From: Pseudothauera hydrothermalis
GTDB lineage: Bacteria; Pseudomonadota; Gammaproteobacteria; Burkholderiales; Rhodocyclaceae
Length of the DNA stretch: 64,000 nucleotides
Assembly (NCBI RefSeq): GCF_003345255.1
Contig: NZ_CP029331.1
Coordinates: 1,612,001 to 1,676,000 of the forward strand
Direction: 5' to 3'
Part shown: piece after piece, positions 47,737 through 55,708 of the stretch
How positions within the stretch are numbered: position 1 is the stretch's first letter
How the letters are laid out: each line of letters starts with the position of its first letter
Notes under the pieces: model-generated
The model's database searches: none
Seen by the model: only the letters and a program-made list of their open reading frames with translations
Told to the model about the DNA's origin: nothing
Made by a program: the position numbers and the translations under genes

Positions 47737-48732
47737 CTAGACGATCTGCAGACCGCCCTGGCGCATCGCCGGGGCCAGTTCCAGCAGCGCGCAGGCCAGT
47801 GTTATCGCCTCACGTCTGACCTCCAAACGCAGCGCGCGCCGCCATGCGCTCGGCAAGCCGGACTCGCCGACCAGCGCACCCATGACCATACCGGCGATTG
47901 CGCCGGTGGTGTCGGCATCGCCGCCGCGATTGACTACATCGATGAGCACCGCCGCAAAGCCGTCATTGTTGTCGATGGCTTGGCAGACGGCACGCATCGT
48001 ATCGACGATGTATCCGCTTGGATTGTCGCAACGCTTTGTGCGAAAGGCGAATTCAGGGTGATCGGCCGCCAATGCATGAGCAATGTTGAGCACGCCCCCG
48101 AGACCGCGGCCTGCCAAGGCGGCGTGCACCATGCGCACCAGGGCGACGGTAGCCGCATCGGTGAGCCGGTTATGGTGGGTGACGCGGGCCTGGGCGAGCG
48201 CCGCCGCGGCAATATCCGCTTCAGCCGCGCCCAAGGTCGCCAGCGCCACCGCGGCGCAGCGCATCGCCCCACCGTTGCCGGCGTCGCTGGAGTATGGCGC
48301 TTGCGCGCTGCCGTGCAAACGCCAGCGCAGGATACCGCGCCGCACGGTGTTGCCGATGTCCACCGGCCTGGCACGCATCCATGCGTCAAAAGCCGCGGCG
48401 CATTGCTGCGCGGTAGGCGGACCGCCGGCAGCAAGCCAGGCCTTTGCCAAGGCAAAGGTCATGGTGGTGTCGTCGGTGACTTCGCCCGCAGGCAGGCGCA
48501 ACCAGCCGCCGCCGACGATGCGCTTGTGCACGCCATACTGCGCGGCGATTTCGCGCGAAGTCATGAATTCGACCGTGGCGCCTAGCGCATCGCCGATGGC
48601 CAGCCCGAGCATGACGCCACAGGCGCGGTCGATCAACTGCTCGACCACCGCCGATGGCAGCTCTGCGGGCTCGGGCGGATGCGTATCGTCGATCATCTCA
48701 CCGCGCAGCACTCGGGCGCTTTCGCCTGCCAC
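47737..48732 (-). CDS. draG: ADP-ribosyl-[dinitrogen reductase] hydrolase
   Basis: DraG removes ADP-ribose from the arginine of NifH and reactivates it. Metal-site motifs are VTDDTTMTFALAKAW near residue 87 and GGDADTTGAIAG near 272; CGVMLGLAIGDALGA is the family start block. The GTG at 48732 directly follows the nifQ stop (coupled translation); an ATG at 48696 (MIDDTH) is an alternative. The gene is convergent with nafY and is the last one of the nifB-fdx-nifQ-draG minus-strand block, well apart from draT. Confidence 0.92.
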   Translation of the reverse strand: MAGESARVLRGEMIDDTHPPEPAELPSAVVEQLIDRACGVMLGLAIGDALGATVEFMTSREIAAQYGVHKRIVGGGWLRLPAGEVTDDTTMTFALAKAWLAAGGPPTAQQCAAAFDAWMRARPVDIGNTVRRGILRWRLHGSAQAPYSSDAGNGGAMRCAAVALATLGAAEADIAAAALAQARVTHHNRLTDAATVALVRMVHAALAGRGLGGVLNIAHALAADHPEFAFRTKRCDNPSGYIVDTMRAVCQAIDNNDGFAAVLIDVVNRGGDADTTGAIAGMVMGALVGESGLPSAWRRALRLEVRREAITLACALLELAPAMRQGGLQIV

Positions 48733-49308
48733 TCAATTTTCCGGCCCAAAACACAGTGCATAGTCGGTGCAAGCCTCGCAACTGGGCGAAGCACAGACGT
48801 AAATGCCTTCGCGCTGGCACAGTTCTCGATAGAGAAACTTTTTCCACTTCATGTCGCCGGTGTTGGCGGCAGCCAGCGCCGGAAAATTCTGCGCCATCAA
48901 TTGCGAAAGCTCCCGCCGCGACGGCAGGCCAAGGTCTTGCCATAAATGGTCGGCCCCCATGCAGCCGGTGGCAACGATCACGGCCATCTCCTTGGCGCTC
49001 GGCACGGCGGCATCGGCTTCGGCCGTGAGCATCCGCAGCAGATCGTCAAACTCTGGATGCAACGTCGGACGCGGTGCTAGATCGGCCTTGGGACGCCATC
49101 GCAGCCCCGGAAAATGGCGGCCGACCAGGCCGGCAAAACGCTCCGCGCCCAGGCCCAGATCGGCCGGTAGCATGCCCTCGCCCAGCGTCCAGCCGGCGAT
49201 CATATGGGCAACGATCTCATCGTTGGTGCTGCCTGCAGCGTGCGCCATCAGGTGCGCCTGCAGCGCAAGCCGGGCGGGCGAAGGACGGTGCATCCGGGGC
49301 GCAAGCAT
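48733..49308 (-). CDS. nifQ: NifQ, molybdenum donor for FeMo-co
   Basis: The 191-residue protein carries the NifQ C-terminal cysteine motif C-x4-C-x2-C-x5-C (VCASPSCEACTDYALC), which binds an Fe-S/Mo cluster delivered to cofactor synthesis. MKWKKFLYRELCQREG upstream of it is also conserved. The start at 49308 is preceded by GGAGGA. It is directly adjacent to draG, with no spacer. Confidence 0.92.
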   Translation of the reverse strand: MLAPRMHRPSPARLALQAHLMAHAAGSTNDEIVAHMIAGWTLGEGMLPADLGLGAERFAGLVGRHFPGLRWRPKADLAPRPTLHPEFDDLLRMLTAEADAAVPSAKEMAVIVATGCMGADHLWQDLGLPSRRELSQLMAQNFPALAAANTGDMKWKKFLYRELCQREGIYVCASPSCEACTDYALCFGPEN

Positions 49309-49357
49309 CTATGTTTCCTCCATGCGGTCATGGTGGCCGGAGTTGGCCATCTCGAAG

Positions 49358-49508
49358 CTAACAGGCCGTTGAAAAACTACTGCGGTGGGCCATCTGCGGC
49401 GTTGCGCGGTGCTCGCTTCCTCGCCTATCTATTTGAGAGGCTGCGGTCGCTGCGCTCCGTGCGCCTTGCATCTGGCCATCCTCGCTACGTTTTTCAACGG
49501 CCTGCTAA
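49358..49508. repeat. MITE-like palindromic repeat, about 150 bp
   Basis: The ends are inverted copies: AGGCCGTTGAAAAAC (49363-49377) and GTTTTTCAACGGCCT (49489-49503), extended by CTAAC-like and GCTAA bases. The inside is partly self-complementary (GGGCCATCTGC with GCATCTGGCC). It holds no gene. It lies between the ferredoxin gene and nifQ, so it splits the nifB-fdx and nifQ-draG parts. Confidence 0.75.
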
Positions 49509-49537
49509 ACGGCACAAGCCCGGTTTTCACCACAGCG

Positions 49538-49828
49538 TCACATCCGGCATTCGCCTTCTCTGGAAAGATCCAGCAAATGAACCGGAATGCCGGTGAGCGA
49601 ACCCGGTGGGTTCAGCGGCTCGCCGTATTCATCCACAATGGCGCCTTCGATCGGGCAGATTTCGGCACACTGCGGCAAGTCGTAATCGCCCAGACATTCG
49701 GTGCACTTGTCCGGGTTGATGAAAAACACCGCACGCCCGCTCTCTGCCGAAGCGCCGATGGCCGCATTGGGGCATAGCGGCTCGCAGGCGTAGCAGCCCA
49801 CGCACAAATCGTTGATGCTCAAACTCAT
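49538..49828 (-). CDS. 2[4Fe-4S] ferredoxin downstream of nifB
   Basis: The 96-residue protein has CVGCYACEPLCP and CTECLGDYDLPQCAEICP. It is longer than the ferredoxin at 46666 because of a C-terminal tail (VHLLDLSREGECRM). It starts 14 bases after the nifB stop, with AGGAGG before the ATG, so it is expressed with nifB. It is likely an electron donor for NifB or nitrogenase, as for FdxN. Confidence 0.92.
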   Translation of the reverse strand: MSLSINDLCVGCYACEPLCPNAAIGASAESGRAVFFINPDKCTECLGDYDLPQCAEICPIEGAIVDEYGEPLNPPGSLTGIPVHLLDLSREGECRM

Positions 49829-49842
49829 GGCAAGCCTCCTGC

Positions 49843-51348
49843 TCAGGCCACGGCGCGGGTAGCGTTTGCGGGAGCAGCGAGCTTGCCGGCCGCGGCCAAC
49901 TCGTCATACACCGCGCGCAGGGCCTCATCGATCGGCTCCATGGCATGCTCGCCGTTGGGCTGGATGCCGGCCTTTTCCAACTCACCCCAGGGCTCAAAAC
50001 CAATCTTGCTGGCAAGTAACACTTCCACGCCTTCCAGCGCGTGGATGATGCCGGCCAGCACGGTCTCGCCCTCGCCACAGGTGCTGTCGCCCATACAGTA
50101 GGGGGTGCAGCGGCGGTGACCGAGAAAGCGGGTCGACTGCGGGCCGACTTCATACACCAGAAACTCGTGCGCATGGCCAAAGTGCTGGTTGATCAGCCCG
50201 CCGCCCTTGGTCGCCACGGCCACACGCAGATTGCGCAAGGCCGGCAACTGGGCTGGGGGGACGGTCGCTTCCGGCTGGAACTTGGGCGCTTTCCGCAGCG
50301 CACGCTTCATATCCAATTCGGCCATGATCTGCGCGCGCACCTTGGCACGCGTCTGCATTGCCTCGGCATAATCGATCGATATGGCGTCGATCTTGTCCAG
50401 GGTGAATTCGGCGCCGCGGTCTTCGCCCAGCATACCGACCGCGTCGGCGCGGCACTGGCGGCAGTGGCGCATCATCGCCATATCGCCGGCACAGGCATCC
50501 TGCAGCGCTTCCAGCTCCAGTGCGGTAGGCTCGCGCTGGCCGACGATGCCGTAGTAAGTGCCATGTTCGGCTGCGGCAATCAAAGGCATGACGTTGTGCA
50601 AAAATGCGCCCTTGGCCTTGACGATCTTACTCACCGTCTTGAGGTGCTCGTCATTGATGCCAGGGATCATCACCGAATTGACCTTGACCAGGATGCCGCG
50701 GGCGGTGAGCATCTCCAGCCCCCGCTGCTGCTGTTCGATGAGAATCCGGGCGCCCTCCACGCCGCGGATGCGCCGGTTTTTCCAGAAAATCCACGGATAA
50801 ATCTGCGCGCCGATGTCCGGATCGATACAGTTGATCGTGATGGTGACATGGTCGATGTTGTAGCGGGCAAGCTCATCGACAAAGTCGGGCAACGCCAATC
50901 CGTTGGTCGACACGCACAGTTTGATGTCCGGGGCTTGGGCGGCGAGTTGGCGGAAGGTTTCGAAGGTGCGCTGCGGATTGGCCAGCGGATCGCCCGGTCC
51001 GGCAATGCCCAGCACGCTCATCTGCGGAATGGCCGCGGCCACCGCCAGCGTTTTCTTGACCGCCTGGGCCGGTGTCAAAAGCTCAGAGACCACGCCCGGG
51101 CGCGATTCGTTCGCACAGTCGTATTTGCGGTTGCAATAATTGCACTGGATGTTACAGGCCGGGGCAACGGCCACGTGCATACGGGCAAAATGGTGGTGAG
51201 CCTCTTCCGAGTAACAGGGGTGGTCCTGCACCTTGGCGCGGATATGATCGGGCAGATGTGCCAGCGCATCCGGCGCGCTGCCACAACCGCTGGCATGACA
51301 GCCCCCGGCGGCAGCCGGCGCGGCATTGCTGATGACCGGAAGTTCCAT
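49843..51348 (-). CDS. nifB: Nitrogenase cofactor biosynthesis protein NifB
   Basis: The 501-residue radical-SAM enzyme makes NifB-co, the [8Fe-9S-C] core of FeMo-co. The SAM cluster motif is CNIQCNYC in APACNIQCNYCNRKYDC near residue 80; HPCYSEEAHHHFARMH precedes it. The last 120 residues are a NifX-like domain (VAVATKGGGLINQHFGHAHEF). The ATG at 51348 is preceded by AGGGGAAC; the longer frame from 51414 would cover the promoter. Its sigma-54 promoter and two NifA sites are just upstream. fdx follows in an operon. Confidence 0.97.
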   Translation of the reverse strand: MELPVISNAAPAAAGGCHASGCGSAPDALAHLPDHIRAKVQDHPCYSEEAHHHFARMHVAVAPACNIQCNYCNRKYDCANESRPGVVSELLTPAQAVKKTLAVAAAIPQMSVLGIAGPGDPLANPQRTFETFRQLAAQAPDIKLCVSTNGLALPDFVDELARYNIDHVTITINCIDPDIGAQIYPWIFWKNRRIRGVEGARILIEQQQRGLEMLTARGILVKVNSVMIPGINDEHLKTVSKIVKAKGAFLHNVMPLIAAAEHGTYYGIVGQREPTALELEALQDACAGDMAMMRHCRQCRADAVGMLGEDRGAEFTLDKIDAISIDYAEAMQTRAKVRAQIMAELDMKRALRKAPKFQPEATVPPAQLPALRNLRVAVATKGGGLINQHFGHAHEFLVYEVGPQSTRFLGHRRCTPYCMGDSTCGEGETVLAGIIHALEGVEVLLASKIGFEPWGELEKAGIQPNGEHAMEPIDEALRAVYDELAAAGKLAAPANATRAVA

Positions 51349-51386
51349 CGTCGTTCCCCTTGCGATGTCTCTGACACCCATCTTCC

Positions 51387-51401
51387 GCAAGCGCCGTGCC
51401 A
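51387..51401 (-). promoter_or_regulatory. Sigma-54 promoter of nifB
   Basis: Minus strand TGGCACGGCGCTTGC, a perfect TGGCACG-N4-TTGC. Expected transcription start near 51375, 26 bases before the start codon. Confidence 0.93.
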
Positions 51402-51462
51402 GTCGCGTGGACACTTCAAGTCATTGTTTTAAAGCTTTTTTACAGGCGCACAAAGGGAAGTT

Positions 51463-51478
51463 TGTCGCACATCCGACA
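51463..51478. promoter_or_regulatory. NifA site 1 of nifB
   Basis: TGTCGCACATCCGACA, exact TGT-N10-ACA with extended TGTCG/CGACA arms, centred about 95 bases before the expected start of transcription. Confidence 0.85.
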
Positions 51479-51496
51479 GCCAGCCGGATTCGACTT

Positions 51497-51512
51497 TGTG
51501 ACATTCGCAACA
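51497..51512. promoter_or_regulatory. NifA site 2 of nifB
   Basis: TGTGACATTCGCAACA, exact TGT-N10-ACA, 34 bases (about three helix turns) further upstream than site 1. Confidence 0.75.
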
Positions 51513-51603
51513 CGGCGGACAGCCTGCGCATGTCTTTTTCGCCCCGGCTCATAGGCATCGCTGCGGCTGCGGCCGCAAAATCAACGCGCTACCGCACATT
51601 CGG

Positions 51604-53082
51604 TTACGCCACGGTTCCCATTTCTAAAAACAGATCGTCTAGCTGTGCATTACTGCCGATGCGCAGCAGCGCCCGGATCGTTGCAGCCCGATTGATTTCC
51701 AGGCGAAGAAAGTGCGCGCCAGCGGCCACAGCATGCAGGCGGATCAGCTGAATGCGTCCGAACAGGGCACCGTGGCGCTCTGCAAACCGCGCCAAACCGA
51801 TAGCCTTTTCGAAATTGTCGGCAAGATCGGGACGGTGGGGTTCGAGAATATCCACCATAAAATGGTCGCGATCCTTTCGCACGATGATCAGATCGGGAAA
51901 CATCGGCCGAATCTCGCCGCCGGTCTCGTAGGGGATTTCCAGCGACCAGGGCTTGCGGTCGAGATTACGCAACCAACCGATCACCTCCGGCTTGGCCAAT
52001 TCTTCCTTCAGTACCCCCGCTTCCCAGGTGCCCAGCCCGGCACGGAATTGCCCGTCGCTCTCCACGTACAGATGGCGATCCCAGTGCGGATCGGTGGGCA
52101 AACGCTTGAAGTCGATGGATTCCGGCAGATGCCAAGGCACCTCAACGGGTTTGGCCGTGGCCAGGCGCAGCTTTTCGTATTGGACGCGGCGGTGTTCTTT
52201 GATCTGGGCGATAGCCTTTTTGTGCGTATCGTAGAGCGCATCGAACGCCTGCTCGGCCGCCGACTCCAGCGCGGCCATGGCCGAAGGCTGGCGGCTCAAC
52301 ACGATGACCTCGACCTTCACATCCAACGCATCGCGGTCGGCATTGGCCTGCCAGTAGGTCATGTGCGAGCCGTTGCCGAACACCCGGCCGGCTTCCTCGA
52401 ACAGCCGGTCAATGTCCAAGCTCGATGCCTCGATGCGATAGTCCGTCTCGGGTTCGGCGACACCCGTGCCATGCTCGACAGCCAGGGTTCTCAACCCAAC
52501 GTGGGTAATGGTCTGCGCGGCCGCCTCCAATGTGCCTGCGGACTTCATGGCCGTAATCTGCGCCGCCATCCATTCGACGATCTGGCCTTTGGCGCCGTCC
52601 CACGCATCGTCATCGATCTCGTCCAGCGTCAGATGGCGCGCAATCGCCATGAAGCGCCGCAAATGGCTCTGCGCCCGCGCGGCATTGACGCGGTAGGTGA
52701 CCAACTCGGAAAGTGCCGCGAAGACATCCTCCATCCCGGCGCGCCGCTTGAGCACCACCAGCTCACGGCTGGAGCCGGTTTCCGAAGGCGGCACATCTTC
52801 GATATTGTTGAGTGACGCTACCACAGAGCCGCCCCCCGAGGGGGCCAAGTCGTCCTTGGGGCGGCCCGGCGAACGACTTGTCGGCCACTCCAGTTGATCG
52901 TCGGGTTCATCGAGAATCGCCTCGAACAGCGCCGTCATGATGATGGTCTTGCCGCTGCCGGTGGGTGCCGAAAAGGCAATGGCCTGTGGATGGTCGCTGC
53001 TTGCAAAATTGCGTGCGGCGGCGAGCTTGTCGCGCAACTGATGCAGCGCATCCTTCTGAAAATCGAACAGCGTGACCTTCAT
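51604..53082 (-). pseudogene. Type III restriction subunit/DEAD helicase remnant with internal deletion
   Basis: The frame is open (492 residues) but the protein is gutted. Residues 1-65 have the start of a superfamily 2 helicase (LFDFQKDALHQLRDKL, Walker A APTGSGKTIIM). All later helicase motifs (Ia, the DEAD box, III-VI) are missing. Instead a stretch translated from a palindromic repeat (RSPGRPKDDLAPSGGG) joins the far C-terminal part (SLNNIEDVPPSETGSSRELV onwards). Intact relatives have about 850-900 residues. The C-terminal part keeps a block MFPDLIIVRKDRDHFMVDI resembling a nuclease strand. It is likely a non-functional relic. Confidence 0.8.
52826..52886. repeat. REP-like palindromic repeat inside the helicase remnant
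   Basis: GCCGCCCC (52828-52835) pairs with GGGGCGGC (52858-52865), and AAGTCGT (52847-52853) with ACGACTT (52873-52879), giving interlocked inverted repeats. It marks the deletion joint. Confidence 0.65.
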
Positions 53083-53378
53083 GGCAGATACCTGTCGATG
53101 TCCATGGCGCCATGGAACACGCCCAGAATCTCGATGACCTCTGCATCCCGACGATGCAAATAGGCGATGCGTTAATGACCGTAAAGCACCATGTGCACCT
53201 CGCCCTCGGGTACGGCGCGCAGGCGGCTGCCGATGTCGGGAAAATCCATGAGCAGTTCGGCCTTGGCAACAATGCCGTCGATCACTTTGGCGGCAGCGGT
53301 CGGATTATCCTCGGCGATATAGCGATGGATGTCTTCCAGCCAGTCCAGCGCTTCCGCCGTCCATCTCAAGTCCGCCAT
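53079..53378 (-). pseudogene. parE: ParE-type toxin gene with internal stop
   Basis: The frame begins MADLRWTAEALDWLEDIHRYIAED at 53378, a ParE/RelE toxin start, and breaks at a TAA at 53172-53174 after VLYGH. Reading through it, the same frame continues RIAYLHRRDAEVIEILGVFH and ends at 53079, making a normal 99-codon ParE. One base change in a tyrosine codon (TAC or TAT to TAA) explains the break. The last codons overlap the helicase start by 4 bases. Confidence 0.82.
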
Positions 53379-53572
53379 GAACGGATGCTCCGTAGTGCCT
53401 CCTCGTGGCTGACCGTGCGCCCGGCGCGCGCATCGGCCAGGCCGCGCTCGATCATGCGTTCGAAGGCCAGTTCGCGCAGGATTTCTTCAAAGGTCGCATC
53501 TTCCGGCTGCGCGTCGATCACGGCACGCAACACGCTCTTGGCGCTCGGTTTTTCATCGATCTGTGCCGTCAT
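53366..53572 (-). CDS. Antitoxin of the ParE-type toxin
   Basis: A 68-residue protein overlapping the toxin gene by 13 bases. It has ELAFERMIERGLADARAGRT followed by SHEEALRSI, a pattern common among small antitoxins paired with ParE. It is complete although the toxin is broken. Confidence 0.7.
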   Translation of the reverse strand: MTAQIDEKPSAKSVLRAVIDAQPEDATFEEILRELAFERMIERGLADARAGRTVSHEEALRSIRSWRT

Positions 53573-54099
53573 AGGGAAGCTCCTTGGTTGATCATGAAAT
53601 TCACCTGATAGTCGCGGTAAAGCTGCACCACCTGCAAGTCGGGATTGGCGCGCCCCACCGCCTCGAGTACTTCTGCTGCCATGGTTTTGAATGACTCATC
53701 CGAGTCAGTGACGATAAAGACATGGGACAAGCCTTTCTGTCCTTGCACAGTCTGCAGCAGACGCGCCAGCCGGGACTCCTGCAACAGCACGACGAAGTTG
53801 CTGCCGGCCGGGGCAAAGACCACCGGCTCCGGCGCGTCGGGTGCCAGCTCCGGTCGCGGCCCCACCGCCCCTGCCTTCAGCCACAACAGCGGCAGGATTT
53901 CGCGGAAGGCGCGCTTCAACGCGACGCGATCCTTGTCGAGGAAGTCCAGCTTGAAATAGGCGAGATTGGCTGCAAAGCCCTCGCGCATAGGGCGCTTTTC
54001 CTCCTCCGGTATCGAAACTCGATCGGCCACAGGCGGGTACGGTGCGAGCCGCCCGGTACAAACCCGCGCGATGGCCATGACGCCGGGGGGCGCCAACAC
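53569..54099 (-). pseudogene. C-terminal remnant of a type III DNA methyltransferase (mod)
   Basis: Only about 150 residues with protein character remain, from about IPEEEKRP to the end: REGFAANLAYFKLDFLDKDR, LPLLWLKAGAVG, VTDSDESFKTMAAEVLEAV and YRDYQVNFMINQGA. In my knowledge of the family this matches the C terminus of the site-specific adenine methyltransferases that lie before such helicases and toxin-antitoxin pairs. The catalytic motifs (DPPY and the SAM site) are absent. The final 4 bases overlap the antitoxin start. Confidence 0.7.
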
Positions 54100-54157
54100 A
54101 GCGTGGATTGTACCCGGGCTTTTGCAGCCGTCTTTATTCGCTTTTAGGCGGCGACAC

Positions 54158-55708
54158 TCAGATCTGCCGGACCTTGATATTGAGCGTCTGGATACGGTAG
54201 GCGATTTGCCGCGGCGTCATGTTGAGCAGGCGGGCGGCCTTGGCCTGCACCCAGCCGGCCTGCTCCAACGCGGCAATGACCCGCTCGCGCTCATCCAGAT
54301 CGGGATCGTCGAGCTTGACCGTAGCGCCGCCGCGCAACGGGGTCACACGCTCTTCGATCCCCGAGATCAAGATCATGTCGCGGTCGATGACCCCATCCTC
54401 ACTCATCACCGCGGCGCGCTCCAGACAGTTTTCCAGCTCGCGCACATTGCCCGGCCAGGCGTGGTGCAGCAGCACCCGCAGCGCGCTGTCGGTGATGCTG
54501 AGCGGGCGGCCTTGCGCGGCTGCGATCTTATCGACCAGATGGCGGGCGATTTCCGGAATGTCCTCCATCCGCTCGCGCAGCGGCGGCAGCACGATGGGCA
54601 TGACATTCAAGCGGTAATAGAGATCTTCGCGGAACTTGCCGGCTTCGACCTCAGCCTCCAGGTCGCGGTTGGTGGCGGCAATGACCCGCACATCCACTTT
54701 CAGCGTGCGCGCTCCGCCCACGCGCTCCAGCTCGCCTTCTTGCAGCACCCGCAACAGCTTGGCCTGAAAGGAGGCTGATATTTCGCCAATCTCATCCAGG
54801 AACAGCGTGCCGGTATCGGCCATCTCGAAGCGGCCCTTGCGCTGAGTGAGGGCGCCGGTGAACGCACCTTTTTCGTGCCCGAAAAGTTCCGATTCGAGCA
54901 GGTTTTCCGGTAAGGCGGCACAGTTGAGCTTGACGAAAGGGCCGGCCGCGCGCGGCGAGTTGTAGTGGATGGCCTGGGCGATCAACTCTTTGCCGGTACC
55001 GGTTTCGCCGCGCACCAATACGGTGGTGTTCCACTTGGCCACCTGGCGCACCTGCTCGAAGACCTGTTTCATCTTTGCGGTGTGGCCAACCACGTTGTCA
55101 AAGCCGTAACGGTTACGCACCGTGCGCCGCAGTGTGTCGCGCTCTTCGGCGATGTCGCGGCGCTCCTGGCGCACTTGCAGGGCCAGGCGTACGGTCTGGC
55201 CGATCAGATTGGCGACCATTTCGGCCAGATGGGCATCGTCTTCCAGGCGCTCACGCGCGGCCAGCGGTGGCTGCAGTGCAAGCACTCCCAAGGTCTCCGG
55301 GCCGACACGGATCGGCACACCGATGAACGGCGCCTCGGCGTCGAACAAGCCGCGCTGAGCCAGATAACGCGGATCGTCGGCCAGCCGCTCCAGTACCTGT
55401 GCGCGGCCGCGCTGCAAGACCAGCCCAATCACGCCCTCGCCGGCGCGCCAGCGCAAGTCCGGGTGACAGGGCGCATCCACGCCATGCAGCGCGGATATGG
55501 TCATGGCCTCGCCGTCCGGTTCGGTCAAGGTGACCAGCGCACGGTTGAAGCCGCACTCCTCGTCGAGCACACGCAGCACCTCGGCCAGCGTCTCGCGCAG
55601 CTCGAGCGAGCGCGACAGCACGCGGCTGACCCGGTATATCGACTCCAGTGCCGATTCCAGCCATGCCACGCGGGCTTCGCCGGAATCGGCCGACAGCGGC
55701 GTGCTCAT
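54158..55708 (-). CDS. nifA: NifA, sigma-54-dependent activator of nif genes
   Basis: The 516-residue protein has an N-terminal GAF domain (about 20-180), an AAA+ domain (about 205-440) and a Fis-type helix-turn-helix at the end ([19 protein letters not shown]-like block, [10 protein letters not shown]). AAA+ motifs are Walker [27 protein letters not shown] with the sigma-54 contact loop GAFTGA, and Walker [10 protein letters not shown]. No cysteine pair in the interdomain linker is seen, as in NifL-controlled NifA proteins. It overlaps nifL by 4 bases (ATGA), so the two are made together. Confidence 0.97.
   Translation of the reverse strand: MSTPLSADSGEARVAWLESALESIYRVSRVLSRSLELRETLAEVLRVLDEECGFNRALVTLTEPDGEAMTISALHGVDAPCHPDLRWRAGEGVIGLVLQRGRAQVLERLADDPRYLAQRGLFDAEAPFIGVPIRVGPETLGVLALQPPLAARERLEDDAHLAEMVANLIGQTVRLALQVRQERRDIAEERDTLRRTVRNRYGFDNVVGHTAKMKQVFEQVRQVAKWNTTVLVRGETGTGKELIAQAIHYNSPRAAGPFVKLNCAALPENLLESELFGHEKGAFTGALTQRKGRFEMADTGTLFLDEIGEISASFQAKLLRVLQEGELERVGGARTLKVDVRVIAATNRDLEAEVEAGKFREDLYYRLNVMPIVLPPLRERMEDIPEIARHLVDKIAAAQGRPLSITDSALRVLLHHAWPGNVRELENCLERAAVMSEDGVIDRDMILISGIEERVTPLRGGATVKLDDPDLDERERVIAALEQAGWVQAKAARLLNMTPRQIAYRIQTLNIKVRQI

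Noticed and set aside
50041-51432. 463-codon open frame on the plus strand
   Set aside because: It is antisense to nifB and its promoter and has no recognisable motif.
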